64,000 bases of DNA from Knoxdaviesia capensis (GCA_001510575.1 LNGK01000002.1:3026144-3090143), one strand, 5' to 3'; counted from the first letter of the stretch, positions 10,532-23,579 are shown. Numbers and translations are program-made. The notes: generated from the letters alone by a model not told the origin.

Positions 10532-11251
10532 GCGCGGTGGTGCTGATGGGCCTATAATGAATGAGCTGACGTGGGAAATCTATCTAATCTTGTAAAATAT
10601 CATATCGCACTGTTGCATGGTGCTCTTTTTACGTGCCTGGGGGTCTTGCTTTTGTTATGGGCGTTTGGATGATCAATGAGCATGCCGGTATTAACCTATA
10701 CCATTAATACATACATTATTTTGTTTCTCTTATTGCTGGACTTGACGAGTCTTGCGCTTCACTGAGGTGGGCATTCACGGGCTTGAAACTCTGCAGGTGT
10801 TGCGATCGAAACAGCTTTTTTTATTCTTGTCAAAATGCAAGTTGAAGTTCACACCTATGCTTTTGGGAAAAGGAGAAAACAAAAAAAGAAAGATGTGTAT
10901 GATGAATGCAATACCACTCTCTCCTCCACTCCCTCACTCTCCAATTTTTGAAATCTATCCCGAGCCTTAGGGATATCAGCTTTCCCAACATACAGAAACA
11001 GCAATCAAAAGACAAGAAGATGCGTGCCAGAGTTCAACATGTGACTTGGCTACTGCGAGAAGATGGAGAGAAGAAGAAAAACAAAAGGGAAGATAACACC
11101 GAAATAGAACGAAATGGCCCGAAGATTAAAGAAGAAAAAAGAAGAATTCGCTGATGGTCGAAGGGAAAAAAAGAGGCTATGGGTGTGGGTGGGGCGGGTG
11201 GTTGAGCTCTGGAAAGTTCAGGATAGGTTACAACGAAGGGTATACAAGCAT
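10532..11251. other. Convergent intergenic spacer
   Basis: 720 bases between two gene ends. It is A/T-rich with purine-rich runs around 10860-11190 and should hold the two 3' UTRs. No gene seen. Confidence 0.55.
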
Positions 11252-12465
11252 TTAGTCCTCCTCGATAATGCTAACCTGAGCAGCATTGGTATCGCGGCTA
11301 GATCCATTCACAACGGCTCTCCGGGCCCGGACACCCTCAGCTAGGTCCTCCAGAACGCTGACGGTGCTTTCCCAGGAGATACAGGCGTCGGTGATGCTGA
11401 CGCCGCGGGTAAGGCACTGCGGGCCCTCGGCGGGGATCTTCTGGTTGCCCTCGTGGATGTTGGACTCGATCATGACACCAATAATGGCGGTCTCTCCCTC
11501 ACGGAGCTGGTCGGAGATGACCTTTGAGACCTTGGGCTGATTGCGGTGATCCTTGTTGGAGTTTCCTGAGACAAACAGAAAAAAGAGCATATTAGTGGCG
11601 CTGTGAGTTAAACCCGAAGGGCCTCCAGAGGGGATATGAGACACGTACCGTGGGAGCAATCGACCATAATAGCCTGCTTCTGGCCCTTCTTGGTGAGGAT
11701 CTCCTTGGCCTCCTTGATGTGCTCTTTGGAGTAGTTGGGACCCTTGGTACCTCCGCGTAGAATAACGAATCCGTGCTCGTTACCCTTGGTGCGGGTGATG
11801 GCGGCGAGACCCTGCTTCGTCACACCCATGAAGTGGTGGCGAGCAGCAGCGGCGCCAATGGCATCGATGGCAACACCCAGGTTACCGTCGGTGCCGTTCT
11901 TGAAGCCGACAGGGAAAGACAGGCCAGAGGCCAGCTCTCGGTGCAGCTGGGACTCGGTGGTGCGGGCACCGATGGCGCCGACCGAGATGAAGTCGGCGAG
12001 GAACTGGGGGGAGATGGTGTCGAGCATTTCGCTGGCAATGGGCATGCCGCTGGCGGTCAGGTCGCTGAAGAGCTGTCTCGACACGCGGAGGCCCTTGTTG
12101 ATCTTGAAGGACGAGTTGATATCGGGGTCGTTGATCAGACCCTTCCAGCCGACGGTGGTGCGGGGCTTCTCGAGGTAGGCGCGCATGACAATAACCAGGT
12201 CGTCGGACAGCTGGGCGGCGAGCTGCTTTAGGCGACCGGCATACTCGAGGGCGGCCTCGGGGTCGTGGAGGGAGCAGGGGCCAACGACAACAAGCAGCCT
12301 GTCACTGACTCCCATTATAACGTCGACAGCGTCGCGACGGCCCTTGAGGACGGTCTCAAGGGCAGCCTCTGTCATGGGGATCTCGCTGGCGAGCAGAGCC
12401 GGCTGGATGAGAGGGTCCTGGCTCAGGACTTCGAAAGGGGAATCGAGCGGCAACTTGGTTAGCAT
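11252..12465 (-). CDS. 3-deoxy-D-arabino-heptulosonate 7-phosphate (DAHP) synthase, class I
   Basis: Exons 12465-11649 and 11565-11252 (83-nt intron, phase 1) give 376 residues, close to yeast Aro3/Aro4 (370). The enzyme condenses phosphoenolpyruvate and erythrose 4-phosphate, the first step of the shikimate pathway, in the cytosol. Signatures in order are VVGPCSLHD (metal and PEP site), RAYLEKPRTTVGWKGLINDP, GARTTESQLHRELASGLSFP, GFKNGTDGN, HFMGVTK, ILRGGTKGPNYS, DCSHGNSNKDHRNQP and IGVMIESNIHEGNQ. The intron splits the SHG-NSNK motif. The N-terminus (MLTKLPLDSPFEVLSQDPLI) departs from the LGYDPL start common in this family, so this may be a third paralogue beside the Tyr- and Phe-inhibited enzymes. 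Which amino acid inhibits it cannot be read safely. The long purine-rich upstream region is pyrimidine-rich on the coding strand, as in leaders of well-expressed genes. Confidence 0.95.
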
Positions 12466-15400
12466 GATTACCGAGAAGTAAAGTGAGAGAGTGTAAGAGT
12501 GGGGAAGGGTGGATGCTATAGAAGAAGCTGAAGATGTCTCAAGACTGCAAGAGAGCTCGGCTGTTTATAGAGAAGCTGGTGATGTCTGTGATATGGACAG
12601 GCAAGAAGCTTTTCGAGAACCACCCTCCAAAGAAACGACGAGGCAAGCTGCCTTTATATACATGACTTGGAGAGCGAGAAGGGCCACCGATCAAGACAAA
12701 CGAAGCACCATGTGAACAACGGAATTGAAATTTGCGCCTGTATCGGCTACAGGCGAACAACGGTGACGGGCATGCAGATTTCGGATAGGAAGTGACTGTG
12801 TTACCTCTCGTGTCATCGGCCGGCTGCAATTGAGCAAAGACACCTGGCATTTTTGGAAAGGATTGGGTAGAAGTTCGAGGAGACGACTGGAGGATGAGGA
12901 TGAATGATTAAGACGAAGCTCTACGGTCACAAGCTTTCCGTCTTGACACGTAGAAGAGGTGTGAAGTTGCAAATGTTTAGGATAAGATAGAAGCGAACTC
13001 TTCGAGAAGAAGATAGGAGAGAACCCTGAATATTGTAAAAGAAGGGCGTAGGGCGTGTGATTTAGGAGGGTCCTTGTAAGTTGACGGGTTGTCGGCGTAG
13101 GAAGAGAAGTCCAAGACTAATAACAGGTGATAATGGAGGGGCAGCCAAAAAGATAAAAAAATGAAGCTGATGATATATCACAAGGGACCAGGGAAACGAG
13201 GATCGGACAAATAACAGAGGGAAAGACTGCTGATATAGAGACTTCTTGACCGAAGATATGTCTTTTCTAAAAAAGGAAATCCCGACAAAATGCAACAGGA
13301 AGGAGCAAGGCAAAGATGAAAGGACGAGGGAAGGAGGGAGAGAGAAAGCAAGAAAAAGTTGGAATCGGGAAACCGCCGACAACGGGCAAAACCGAATTGG
13401 CAGGACTATTTTTTCGTTCTTTCTTTTGGTTGATGCTTGTGACTCAATCTTTTTTTTATTAACTTTTCTAGCCGATTGTCTTTTTGGGCGGTGAAGAAAT
13501 TTAAGCTTTAGCGAAGTACAAGGTACAAGTGCAGACTGATATTGTTCTTCGCTTTTGTCTTTTTCTTTCAGGGACCACGGGACCGTTGAGCCGGAGGAGA
13601 GATTATGAGGGTGGAAGATACATGGCTCTGCTGTCAAGTCTTGTGAGCGTTCCGGTGACCTTGTATATCAGCGAGATTCAGATATGACGAACGAGAGAAA
13701 TATCCACGGTCATGAAGCATAGAGATCGGCGGAACTGCGTGTTTTTTTGATCTTGTTCTGTTCTTTTTGCCTCACTTACAAAGTACAGTTGCGAGGTCAA
13801 CCCAGACGACCGTGAAGCCTTCTTTTGAGCACACTATGACTACAAGTATTGTTCTTTTTCTACTGGAATGCCGGTAGGAAATGGGTAATTCCCTGGATTT
13901 TACAGGCTGGCGAACGGGCTGTGGATATTGTTCTCTTCGCTGAAGCTTCGAGACAAAGTCTCCAGTACATGGGGGGTCAGGTGTAGTCGTTAGACAATGT
14001 AAAATGAGGAACCCCTCCATGGGAGGGCAAGAAAAAAAACTATATTGTCGCCAACCGCCGGAAGACTCCGTTCTCGGTGCCCATCAAACTTCCTGCAGAA
14101 TTTTTTTATAGCTATTATTCATCTTGGGTAGCATCTCTGCAGCGGCGTGGGGATGCCCGTGGAACTTCCTTATTTGCGCCCTCTTTTTCTGTCCCTTTTA
14201 TTCTCTCTCTCTTCGTCCTCCTAAACTCTAGGCGACTTGTCACTATCGGACTGGTCTCCGGCCGAAATTCCTTTTCTTTCTTTCTTTTTCTGGACGACAC
14301 TTTGTGCAATTTCTATTTCTCTCTGGTACGTGGCACAGCAGGAAACATTTCACACGCAACGTGGGTATTTAAATGTTGTGTTTCGTTGACTTAACATGTG
14401 CGACATTGAACCCAGATATTGGACCTCAGGACAATCCCGTCTGCATGCACCATGGGCGTGGTCCTTCTGCCAGTATATCCCCCTTAACGTACGATCCAAG
14501 TACTCGATACAGGAAGGACACGAAAATGGAGTGTATATTAACGGCAGATCCCCCCTCAATAAATGGCATCTTCATCCTCCAATGACAGTTGCATCCACAG
14601 GCATGCCATGACCGAAAGCTGGACCAGCCAATTGGATATTGCTCAATTATACCACCCACAAATGGAACCCACTTTCACGGCTCGTTAGGTGCGACCGGGC
14701 CACCGAGGTCGAAAATTTCGGCGCTCTCGGTCCGGATGTGTTTTTGCATTTTTCACTCCTTGTAAGAGAGGGATCGACTACTGACATTGTACGAACTTGC
14801 ACGAAAGACACGAACTAGATTACCACGTCTTCTCAAAAGGGCAATGCCTTCGTCTGACCAGAGAAAGATTGGATGAAATCGCGGACAGTCTGAAGGGAAT
14901 GCAAACGCTGAGTTCGGGTGCTTGGTGTGACTACCTCTTGCATATATGTTGACACCTTTTTGGTGAACCAATGGCTGTGAAGCGACATGCCATCGGGACG
15001 GTACGGTACGGTATGCAACCGACTTAGAGACATGCGTAGATATAAATAAGTTGAGATAATTAGCAGGCTATGAGTGCATCAAATAAGTTGAGAGCTGTTG
15101 TGGAAGGAGGTTTTTCGCATAGACGACCAAGTTCCAGAATCTCGCAGATCTCTGCTGACTTTAAACGAATGGAAGGCTCCTCGCCAAAGAAAAGAGAAGA
15201 GTGTGAGCCGGGAACCCCGAATTTCTGCTTTCTTACTGGAAATGGCGTGTTCATATTTTTGGCGGTGGACGTTCTGGCGAGCTTCTGGGTTCTGGCCAGG
15301 TCTCGGGAAAAGCCTCGCGAATAATTGTCTTTTCTGGAAAACGGTGTCTCTCTCTTATCGATTTCTCCACGGGATACTGGCTTGGAACTGGGAGAATGTT

Positions 15401-18400
15401 CGACTGTTCGTGGATGAATCCATGCACAGTAGCACTGAATACACACACCTGTATAGCTGGGATTTATATCATGAGACACACGGATGGGGGAACTTCGTGT
15501 GTTTAAACGAAGTATCAACGGGAGGCACTGGAAGACTATGAGGGCGTCGTATCCTGCTTGAAGAGGAGCTTTACGAAGGATACTCCGTGACTGTAGTGGT
15601 GAGTGTTGAACCCATAGAAGACCAAGCGAAAAAAAACCCCCCCACTCTGGTGCGTAGTGCTGGGAAGCCAAGGGCGTTGATTTGAAGCAAATCTGAAACC
15701 ACACAGTCAGTCAAGTGGACATTCCTCTCAGCTTCACGCTGATCATCGCCACTAAAGCAGACTGATCACCACACAGAAGATGGAAGGAAGGAAGGTTGAT
15801 TCACCAAGTTCTGCTAAAAAAGAACATGTCAGTGGGATATAAAATGCTCACGGGATATCCGGACCAGATTTGCCTCCCAACCAGACAATCACTGGCAACC
15901 AAGAATGAAAATCATCGACAAGCTGACAGCTTCAACTTATGCATACCATTCATTCCGCGGACCAGATATACTCCCATGATTGTTGGGGATATTTTGACCT
16001 GCAGTCTTTTTTATTTTTGTTTTTTATTTTCTTTTCCGGCTCTCCTATCCCTATCCATTTATTCATATCCACTTCTCCCTATCCCGTGTGTGCATACCCG
16101 TTTGGCCAGGTTGGCAGCTTCGGGATCGACGCTTCTTCGCAGCAGGAAGTGGAGACTTGCTGGGCAGAAAAACAGTAAAAAAGGGCGGAGGGAGGAAAAT
16201 CTAGGAATCTCTGTGGACTGTTGGCAAGGGAAAGGATCCGGAATCTTTGTGATGTTGCAGCAGCTTGGACGATGGTGAGGGGAAGGGGAGAAGAAGGATA
16301 TGCCTATCTGAACATCGAAAAGGGGAAGCTGTCCGAGTTCAGTATGCACTGTATGTAGTTAGAGAGTTTATGAGATACACAGCTTTCTCGACTCTCATTC
16401 AGGGTCCTCCTGCGGAAGAGCCTCCACCCAGCGAAACCCGGAGGCTTATTTGGAGACACCGAGCAAAACATATCGAACCCCGTTCCACCCCCAAAGCTGC
16501 CAGGGACACGTGTTGGACGCGAACAGCGATGACAGCTTTGCCTGTAGACGAAGGACCCGACATATGCACAACAGAAAGGAGAAACACGCCAACCAAGAAA
16601 CTTCTAAAACAGAATCCTGATGACAACAAACAATTCTCGGGGCACAGACAGAGAAAAAAAATGAAAGAACGAAAAGACCGGCCAGGGGTCCTTGCTCGCC
16701 TACAGAGGACCCAGAGAGGAGAGATTCATGCATGCCTGGGGATTCGTGTCTCACGTTTCGACGATTGTGTGTCTATGATCCTACTCTCTTGAGCAAAGTT
16801 CACGTTTTTTTTCTGGTCATCGAGGGGAGGGAGATGCACTGCCTGCGTCTCTGCCTTTCCTGTAACCACGGACGGAGCGAGAGAGGGATCGCTATTCCGC
16901 ATATGTACGGATCTTCGGCGCTGAGTCCATCCATCTGCTATCTACTTGTAACATGTTAGACACTCTGTCTTCTTTCTTTCTGGTGATGCATGGGCCAAAT
17001 ACTGGGCAAGCTTCCACCCAGCCCAGGCAAACCCAGGCAAGGGGACCGGAATCGACAGATCGAAGCAAAAAGAAAACATGGCCCTGGTTCCAGTATTTTC
17101 GCAGGGCCTTGGGGGAAGAAGCATCTGGAATGGGAAACTTGACACCGGGCCCAGGATATTCTGTTCCTGGTTTTAGGTTGTTTCCCACTGTTTTGTTTCC
17201 AATCGGGGAGGGACCACTAGCTGCTTTCGATGGTTCTTCACGGGGGTTCCTTTCATTTGATTTCATAATAACTGTGCTGCTCTGCGATCTGGAAGCTCTG
17301 CATCCAGACGTGTCGTTCCTTTTTTCTCTTCCTTCCTTCTCCTCCCTCACTGCTTGTTTTGACACATTCCAAAGGACTGGATATTCTTGTTTTTGGCCGG
17401 AAGAGATATCTATGGGTTTTTGACCTTCTTTTATTTTTTCCTCGTTTGGAGACTTTGTCCTCCCGTCCATTCCTTTACAACTAGATGCAGTGCATCTTGG
17501 ATAAAATCTGATCCTTTTACTTTCGTTCTGCAGCTTTCTTTTCTGAACTTTCATCCACTCTTCTTTTATTTTTACTTTCCTTTCCCCATCCGGCGGAATT
17601 CACTTCTCATCTCTTATACTCTTACAAGTTTTCTAATTCTGGACCCTTAAGCCTGGTGCTGCAGTCCATCCATTCACTACTCCCTTTCTGATTTTCTACT
17701 CGACTCAATTACACTCTGGTTCTCCAAATTACTTGACCGAAATCCCGAAGCCAATCCGATCCGGAAAAAACCACAGATTCGCAGAATACCAGGACCATCT
17801 TTCTTTTAGCCGGCATATAAATCTGCCGTCCCGAAGTCTGGGGAAACAGATCTCTCTCTCTCTTTTTCTCTCTCTTTTCTCTCTCTTCGTGAAGAACCGC
17901 CTCCAAGAATCAGTCCGAAGACTCGCTCTTATTGATCTAGTTCCAATTTGTACGGCCAGCTATCGATACGAGTTGAAGGGTTGTGTGCATTAAGGTCAAG
18001 TTGATCTAGAAGTTCAGCCACACCTTTTTGTCTGATACTCTTAATACTGCGGTCCTCTCCAATCCGAACTCCACGCAAGCCACATCCTTTTCCCCGCACA
18101 CAGCACCAACCCAGCCACACTTCGCCATCTTTTGTCATTGAAATCTGCCAAACTGAGTAGGAAAAGAGGCAAATACGCATCGAAACGCGGTAGGCAGTGT
18201 TGGAAGCATTCCACACTATACAACCACGCTTTCTATTTTCCCCTTCTTTTTATATATCTCAACCTCGTGTTTTTCCCTCTTCTTGTCCTCGCCGGTTCTC
18301 AACCGCGTAGCACCGCTTCGTGAGTTTATCGGCCGGTTCTGTAGCTAGCCAGTGTCCGCTGTCTACATACTGTTTTGCTTTCTTGCCCTGCAACTCTCGT

Positions 18401-19240
18401 TCGGTTTGGTCTTTGTGTGCTGTTTCCTGCTCCCTCCTGGCCACAGTAGACATTCTCAGGATCCCTTTCAGTCCCAAAGCTGAAGCTCCGAAAAAGCTCC
18501 TGTGTGGCTTTTCTCTGCTCTCTCGTTGAAGCTGTTCATATCATCTCAACTCCCTATATTCCATCTCCTGGATTGCGTCTCTTGCTCCCTCTTTCGTCTC
18601 TTTCAAGTCGTCGCTGCCTTTTTTGTCTGCCTTGGGACTCCCTCGTTCCTTCCCCCCAGTTCCCCAAATTTTTAGCTGCTTCCCCGTTTGGGACTTGGGG
18701 ACCACTTTCTTCCTTCTGTTCCTCTTTTCTGCTGTCAACCTCTTTCGTTTCGTTTCGTTTCTTCTCGTCGTCACTTTCGCTTCTTGCTTCTTCTCTTTCT
18801 TTTACCGGTTTCCTTTCTCTTCAGTATCTTTTCTTTTCCCGTGCTCGATTACTTGCTGTTTGGATTTTAATATCCTCCCTGAAAAAAAGGCCGACGCTCA
18901 CCCCCTGTCCCGGTTCCCGGACTTTTTGCATAAGAGGGAAAAAAAAAGAACCACCTGCCCATAAAGGTTCCCTAACAACTCTTGGACAGGCTTTCTGGGA
19001 AGCCAAATCGCCTGCTTTTTTGACAGGTTACCTCCACCCACGTCCATTTCTCTGCAAAGAGGGAAAAAAGTATTCTTTTCTTTTTCCTCTTCTTTTCTGG
19101 TGTTCGAATCGGGAATTTCTTCGGATCCTCCAGTTCCTCGCCCTATCTTTTTCTTTCTTCTTTGTCCGGCGTGTCTTTTCTTTTCCCTTATCTTCCTCCG
19201 GTTCCTGTTGTTTCTTATCGCCTCCTGTTCTATCAGCAAC
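12466..19240. other. 6.8 kb region without a recognisable gene
   Basis: Between the divergent DAHP synthase gene and the gene at 19241. From 12.5 to about 13.5 kb the plus strand is purine-rich, so it reads as a C/T-rich promoter and leader for the DAHP gene. From about 16.9 to 19.24 kb the plus strand is strongly C/T-rich with many T runs, as expected for a very long 5' leader of the gene at 19241. The middle (13.7-16.9 kb) has ordinary composition and only short overlapping open frames. No tRNA, mobile element or family motif was found. Confidence 0.5.
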
Positions 19241-20384
19241 ATGTCGTGCGAATCCGCTTTCCCGTCTGCCCCGTTCCCGGAGGCCCTGGCTCGAAAACGA
19301 TCCCGTGATGAGGAGGCGTATGGTGAAGATGCGGCTGCAGCATTGAGCTTTGGCGAACACAGAACTGTAAGTCTTTTTTATGGTTGGATTGTATTGGTAG
19401 AGGTATGTTATCTTTACTAACCACGCATTATTCTGCTTCCCCTGCTTCTAGAAGCGTCTGCAGTCTCTGCCGATTCACGAGGGCCGAAGACGACCTGACC
19501 CTGCGTCGTTTCCTCCTCCCTCGCTTCACCATCTGTCCCGCCCTTCCCCCGGTGCCGAAGAGTCGAATTGGCCCCAGGATAGCTTTATGCCCGTTTCCGT
19601 TTCTGATGTTGACGCCGATACCGACATGATGGCCGAACCCACTCACGCTCAGGTTCACGACCCTCAGTCAATGTCTTACATCGACCAGGCCGGTGGCCTT
19701 GTTGCCGGGCGGATCCCCACTCCTATTCAGCCGTCCTTTGCCTCTCAAGTTCGGGGCTCGTGGGCTGGCCCTGGACCGGCCATCTGCCATGTCCACGGCA
19801 TGAACAACCTGGGCCACCAGCCGACCTCGCTTGCCGTTGCACCCGATTCCGACCTGTCTGTGCCGCGGACGCTGTCTGTCTCCGATGCGGAGTGGCACGA
19901 TGTGCAAAATCGCCGCTTGCCCTCGCCCATCAGCGAAGGCGAGGATGGCAGCACCTGCGGCGGAGGAGTGAGCGACTGTGGCATGACCTCCCCAGGAATG
20001 GTTCTCGATAGTGGCTTTACCTCGCAACTGGCCGCCCAGCTTCAGTCCCAGGTTGCCATTACCACCCCGCCGGCCATGATCCCCGATGATGACGACGGCA
20101 TGATGGACATGGAGACCCCGATGGGGGAGCCGTCCCATGCCGACTTGATGGCCGAGGAATCCCTGGACGCCTTCAACGACGACCCCAACCATCCCTTGGA
20201 GGTTGTCTCGGCCCCTGGAACCCCGTCGCCCGGCCGCAAGGGACACACTCGGTCTCGCCACACTCTGAACTCATGGACCTTCCAGCCAGGAATGAAGAAG
20301 ACGTTCAGCATTGGCTACCGCGCGGACTGCGAGAAGTGCCGTCTGAAGGTCCCTGGCCATTTCAACCACATTGTCGTTACCTAG
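19241..20384 (+). CDS. Conserved fungal protein, C-terminal CEKCRLKVPGHFNHI motif, function unknown
   Basis: Exons 19241-19366 and 19452-20384 (85-nt intron, phase 0, CTAAC branch) give 352 residues. A short basic N-terminus (EALARKRSRDEEAYGE, possible nuclear signal) is followed by about 270 residues that are Pro/Ser/Met/Asp-rich and look disordered, with acidic patches (IPDDDDGMMDMETPMGEP). The conserved part is the last 45 residues: a basic RSRHTLNSW turn, then FQPGMKKTFSIGYRADCEKC and RLKVPGHFNHI. The two cysteines in CEKC could bind metal but no partner pair is evident. I recall uncharacterised Aspergillus proteins with this ending but no assigned function. The strongly C/T-rich upstream sequence suggests a long leader, which is often seen for regulatory genes in these fungi; that is inference. 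Confidence 0.75.
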
Positions 20385-21874
20385 AACGGAACGACGAAGT
20401 TGTTGGAACGACCCGAGATGGTCTGGGAGATGGCCAACCCTGTCCCCACTCTTCATCACCTTACGGACAGGATGTTCACATTGAATTTGGCTTCCGCTAC
20501 TGGTTAAGTACTCACTGTCGCCTCGTTATCTGTGAACCGGTCCCAGACTCTTCCCTTCTTTTACTGTCCTTTCCACTACTCTTCATGCTTTCGTTTTTCT
20601 TTTTGCTTGTCTTACTATTATCGATTTTCCAAGCTGAGCGTTCTTTTTTTCTTCCTTCTTCCAAATTATTTTTCGCCACCCAGTTGGCAGACACCTTACA
20701 TCGTGGAATACGCTTCTTCTTCCTCACAGCTCTATACTTTCCTTTTCTATTTCCTTTTTTGCCATGGCACGGAGTACTGGGATACCGGATTAATCAATTA
20801 GTTATGGGATGTTGTTGGAGTTTTTTTTTCTTCTGCTTTTCAAATTTGTTCTTTTCGATATTTGTCTTTCGGCCATTTCAAAGTCTCCTTTGGACTTCTC
20901 ACTCCACACGGTTGCGAGACTTTATGTTGCTGTTTCTTTTCTGGCGTTTACTCTTGGGATAACTTTCGGATCAGGGTATCTAATCACTCCTTTTTACGTC
21001 TTGCTCTTTTTCGGCCATCTTATCTTGTTGCTTTTTTTCTTTTTTCTTTCTGGCTATTGTATTCGACCTGAAGCGTCCTTCTCCGGCGCGAAGTTGTCTT
21101 TCCTTCTCACGTCTTTCCTTGTCTCCCCTAACGTTTCTTTTTTCAAGGCTGTCTATTATAACTACTACCTACAGATTTCGTCTTCTCTAAAAACAGAGTC
21201 ATTTGATACAGCGAGTTAAATTAGTATGTATACGATTAACAGATATCCGACTGGTTTCAAAAGGTCTCTTACGCGTCCATTGATGCTCCAGTAAATGTGT
21301 GAATACTATAAGTCTGGTCAATAGGAGGTGGCGGCACTGGAACGAGCGTGTAAATGATGATGGGAGCCTTTCCATTTCAATGGTTTTGAAAACTGTAACT
21401 ATCCGTACACTGCATATGTATCTAACAGAAAAAAATCCCACAAATAACGCCCTCAGATGCGTAGAGATAGAGATATATCTACAAAAAGGGAAAACAACTA
21501 TAGTACATTCTTCACCAGCCTGCTTTTCCGTCGTATGCTGCTGCCACCAGTGGACATGGATCGGATCTTTTGTCGTGGTAGTGGCCTCAATGTTGCTAAT
21601 ATAGTAGAGTGGCTGTCGGATGTGCCATGGGGGTCAGAGGTTCACGACCGACCGAGATGAAGACTCACAACAAGACGAGGTTGCAAGAGAAGAGAACAGA
21701 GACCCATTGCTAATATCTGCAATGGGGCTATGATTCATGCAGCAGCAAGAGGAAGAAAAGAGAAAAAAGGAAAGGAAGAGGATAATCCAACATATTGGAC
21801 GGCATACGCCACACGACGTGGCAGAGGATAGCGAGCGAGGGTTAGTGAGAGTTAAGATCAAGCGCACCGGCTGT
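20385..21874. other. Convergent intergenic region, T-rich
   Basis: 1.5 kb between gene ends. The first 800 bases are strongly T-rich on the plus strand, extending the gene at 19241 as 3' UTR or downstream sequence. Open frames here translate to Phe/Leu runs and are composition artefacts. No gene found. Confidence 0.5.
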
Positions 21875-22749
21875 TCACCACGGCCACCACTTGCGGCCAA
21901 CCTTCTTGGGAGGCTCAGCCGGCACCGCCGACGAAGCCGCCACAGCCGAAGCAGCCGGGGCCGCCGCAGCCGCACCCGACTGGGCCTGGACTTGCGCGTC
22001 GACCTTCTCCCATATCGACCCGGCGGCGGGAGTCCCTGGCGCGCTCGGCGTGGTGCTGCCGCTACCGTACATGGGTTTTGCGGGGGCGAGCAGCGGCGGC
22101 AGCTTGGAGCCCCCGGCCTGGCGCAGGGCGTCCTCGACCATGCGGGCCTGCTCGTCGGTGGCGGTGCCCTTGATGAAGGCGACACGCGCGGCCTCGAGCG
22201 AGTCGGCCGACATCTTCTCCTGGGCCTCGAGGAACTCGGCTTTGCGTTGCTTGTTGAACTTGGTCATGTCGTACGCCGCGTACACGGTGAATGCGAATCC
22301 GACGACTGTGGACAAGGGGGAACGAACGTTCAGTTAGTCTCCAGGTGCTCGTATGTGGCTGTATCCTGTCTCAGAGAGATGGAATCGTGTCCAGCAAGCT
22401 AGCTCCCGGAGCATGGTTGAGTCAACTAGCTACGGCAAAGCTTTGCCCACGGGACCTTCATCTAACGGGTGTGAAAAAGAAGAAGCTTACACGTCAACGC
22501 CAACAAGCCGCGCTGGGTCAGTTTGTGCATGGTATCGAAAACTTTGCGCGTCCGCAGAATCACCTGGTCCGACGCCGACACCGAAGCATTCCGCGCCGCC
22601 AGGTGTGCGGCGCGTAGACGGGCCACGCGCTGTGCGGGGGTTTCGGCGAACGCGCCGGCCGGCGTGGCGGTCTTGGAGCTTGCTTGCGGTGTTTGCGCGG
22701 TGAATCGCGTTGCGTCCGAGACGGACCGCGGGCCGGATCGGGTGGCCAT
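21875..22749 (-). CDS. COX14-like mitochondrial inner-membrane assembly protein
   Basis: Exons 22749-22491 and 22305-21875 (185-nt intron, phase 1) give 229 residues. I chose the ATG at 22749 (MATRSGPRSVSD) because an upstream in-frame ATG at about 22809 adds only an unlike sequence. The N-terminal part contains ETPAQRVARLRAAHLAARNA. The core DTMHKLTQRGLLAL joins across the intron to a single membrane span (about residues 80-100, ending in VYAAYDM) and a basic KFNKQRKAEF patch. This matches the short Cox14 layout of a DTLHRLT-type motif, one span and a charged tail. The remaining 110 residues are Ala/Pro-rich and end in KKVGRKWWPW. Yeast Cox14 is only 70 residues, so the fungal protein is extended on both sides. 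Cox14 helps couple Cox1 synthesis to complex IV assembly; by homology this one sits in the inner membrane. The family name is my recognition of the core only. Confidence 0.6.
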
Positions 22750-23579
22750 TGTGAGATGTGCGTGTCGAGAGAGTGTATGCCTGCGCGTGTGTATACGCAA
22801 TTGAGTCAAGGCAGCTAGTCAGTGAGTGGGAGTGAAGAACGGGAAGACGGCTCTTTCGGCGAAGAAGATAAATCGCCGCGGGCGTGGATTCGGGGAGTCG
22901 CGGCGGAAAGGGAGAGGCCGAATCGGAGGAAGCGGAAAGGGACACGCAGAATTATAGATACATGGAGGACTTCCAAAAAGAACGGAATTGCTGGAGAACG
23001 ATGAATGAAACAATGTGGTCGATCTATGACGACCTGGGATGCATCATTTAACGGAATCGACAACTTTCGGGGGGGCACCAAATTGCCGTTTGCCAATCGC
23101 CGTCTGCAAAAAGATATCACCAGATTTTCGGTGGAGCCTTTTTTTTTCATTGAGGTTCCGTCAGCGCGATGTGATTGGTCGATCGGGACCCAGCTCCGCC
23201 AGGTGCCACAGAGTGCTGCCAGCTGGCGAAAAATCATGTTCACCCTGGCTAAATATCGTACTATCCGCGGCTATACTCCGGCAGAGCACCCCCATTTCTG
23301 CCAGGGCGGTGAAAACCATGACCACACACGCACAAAGTGGGAAAAAGCAGAAACGGTACGTACCTCGAGATATGTAGGGCTCAGTGCCCTTCTCAATAAT
23401 TTTTGCAGGCAAAGAAACTGGCAGGAACGAATTAGCCAAACAGACGTTCCCACTCCACCTAATCTCATCACGGTGGTACATTATTTTTTTCTCCCCTGCT
23501 GAACATTTCCTCTTCCCTTCTTTTTTTCCTCTTTTCCCACCAAACCTCTCGACAACCTTGCGATCGCGATTCATTCACC
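22750..23579. other. Divergent promoter region of COX14-like and eL13 genes
   Basis: 830 bases between two start codons. A C/T-rich leader (about 23490-23575) precedes the eL13 ATG. No further gene or repeat seen. Confidence 0.55.

Noticed and set aside
13440..13446. TGACTCA, a Gcn4/CpcA-type site upstream of DAHP synthase
   Set aside because: It is about 1 kb from the start, and the same 7-mer or its reverse occurs several times elsewhere (for example near 22409, 22802 and 27714), so one copy is not evidence.
13062..13637. 191-codon minus-strand open frame upstream of the DAHP synthase gene
   Set aside because: Phe/Leu/Ser-rich product of a C/T-rich leader, no motif; explained by base composition.
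18504..19346. 280-codon plus-strand open frame before the gene at 19241
   Set aside because: Opens at GTG, reads Phe/Ser/Leu runs through the pyrimidine-rich leader and overlaps the real first exon in another frame.
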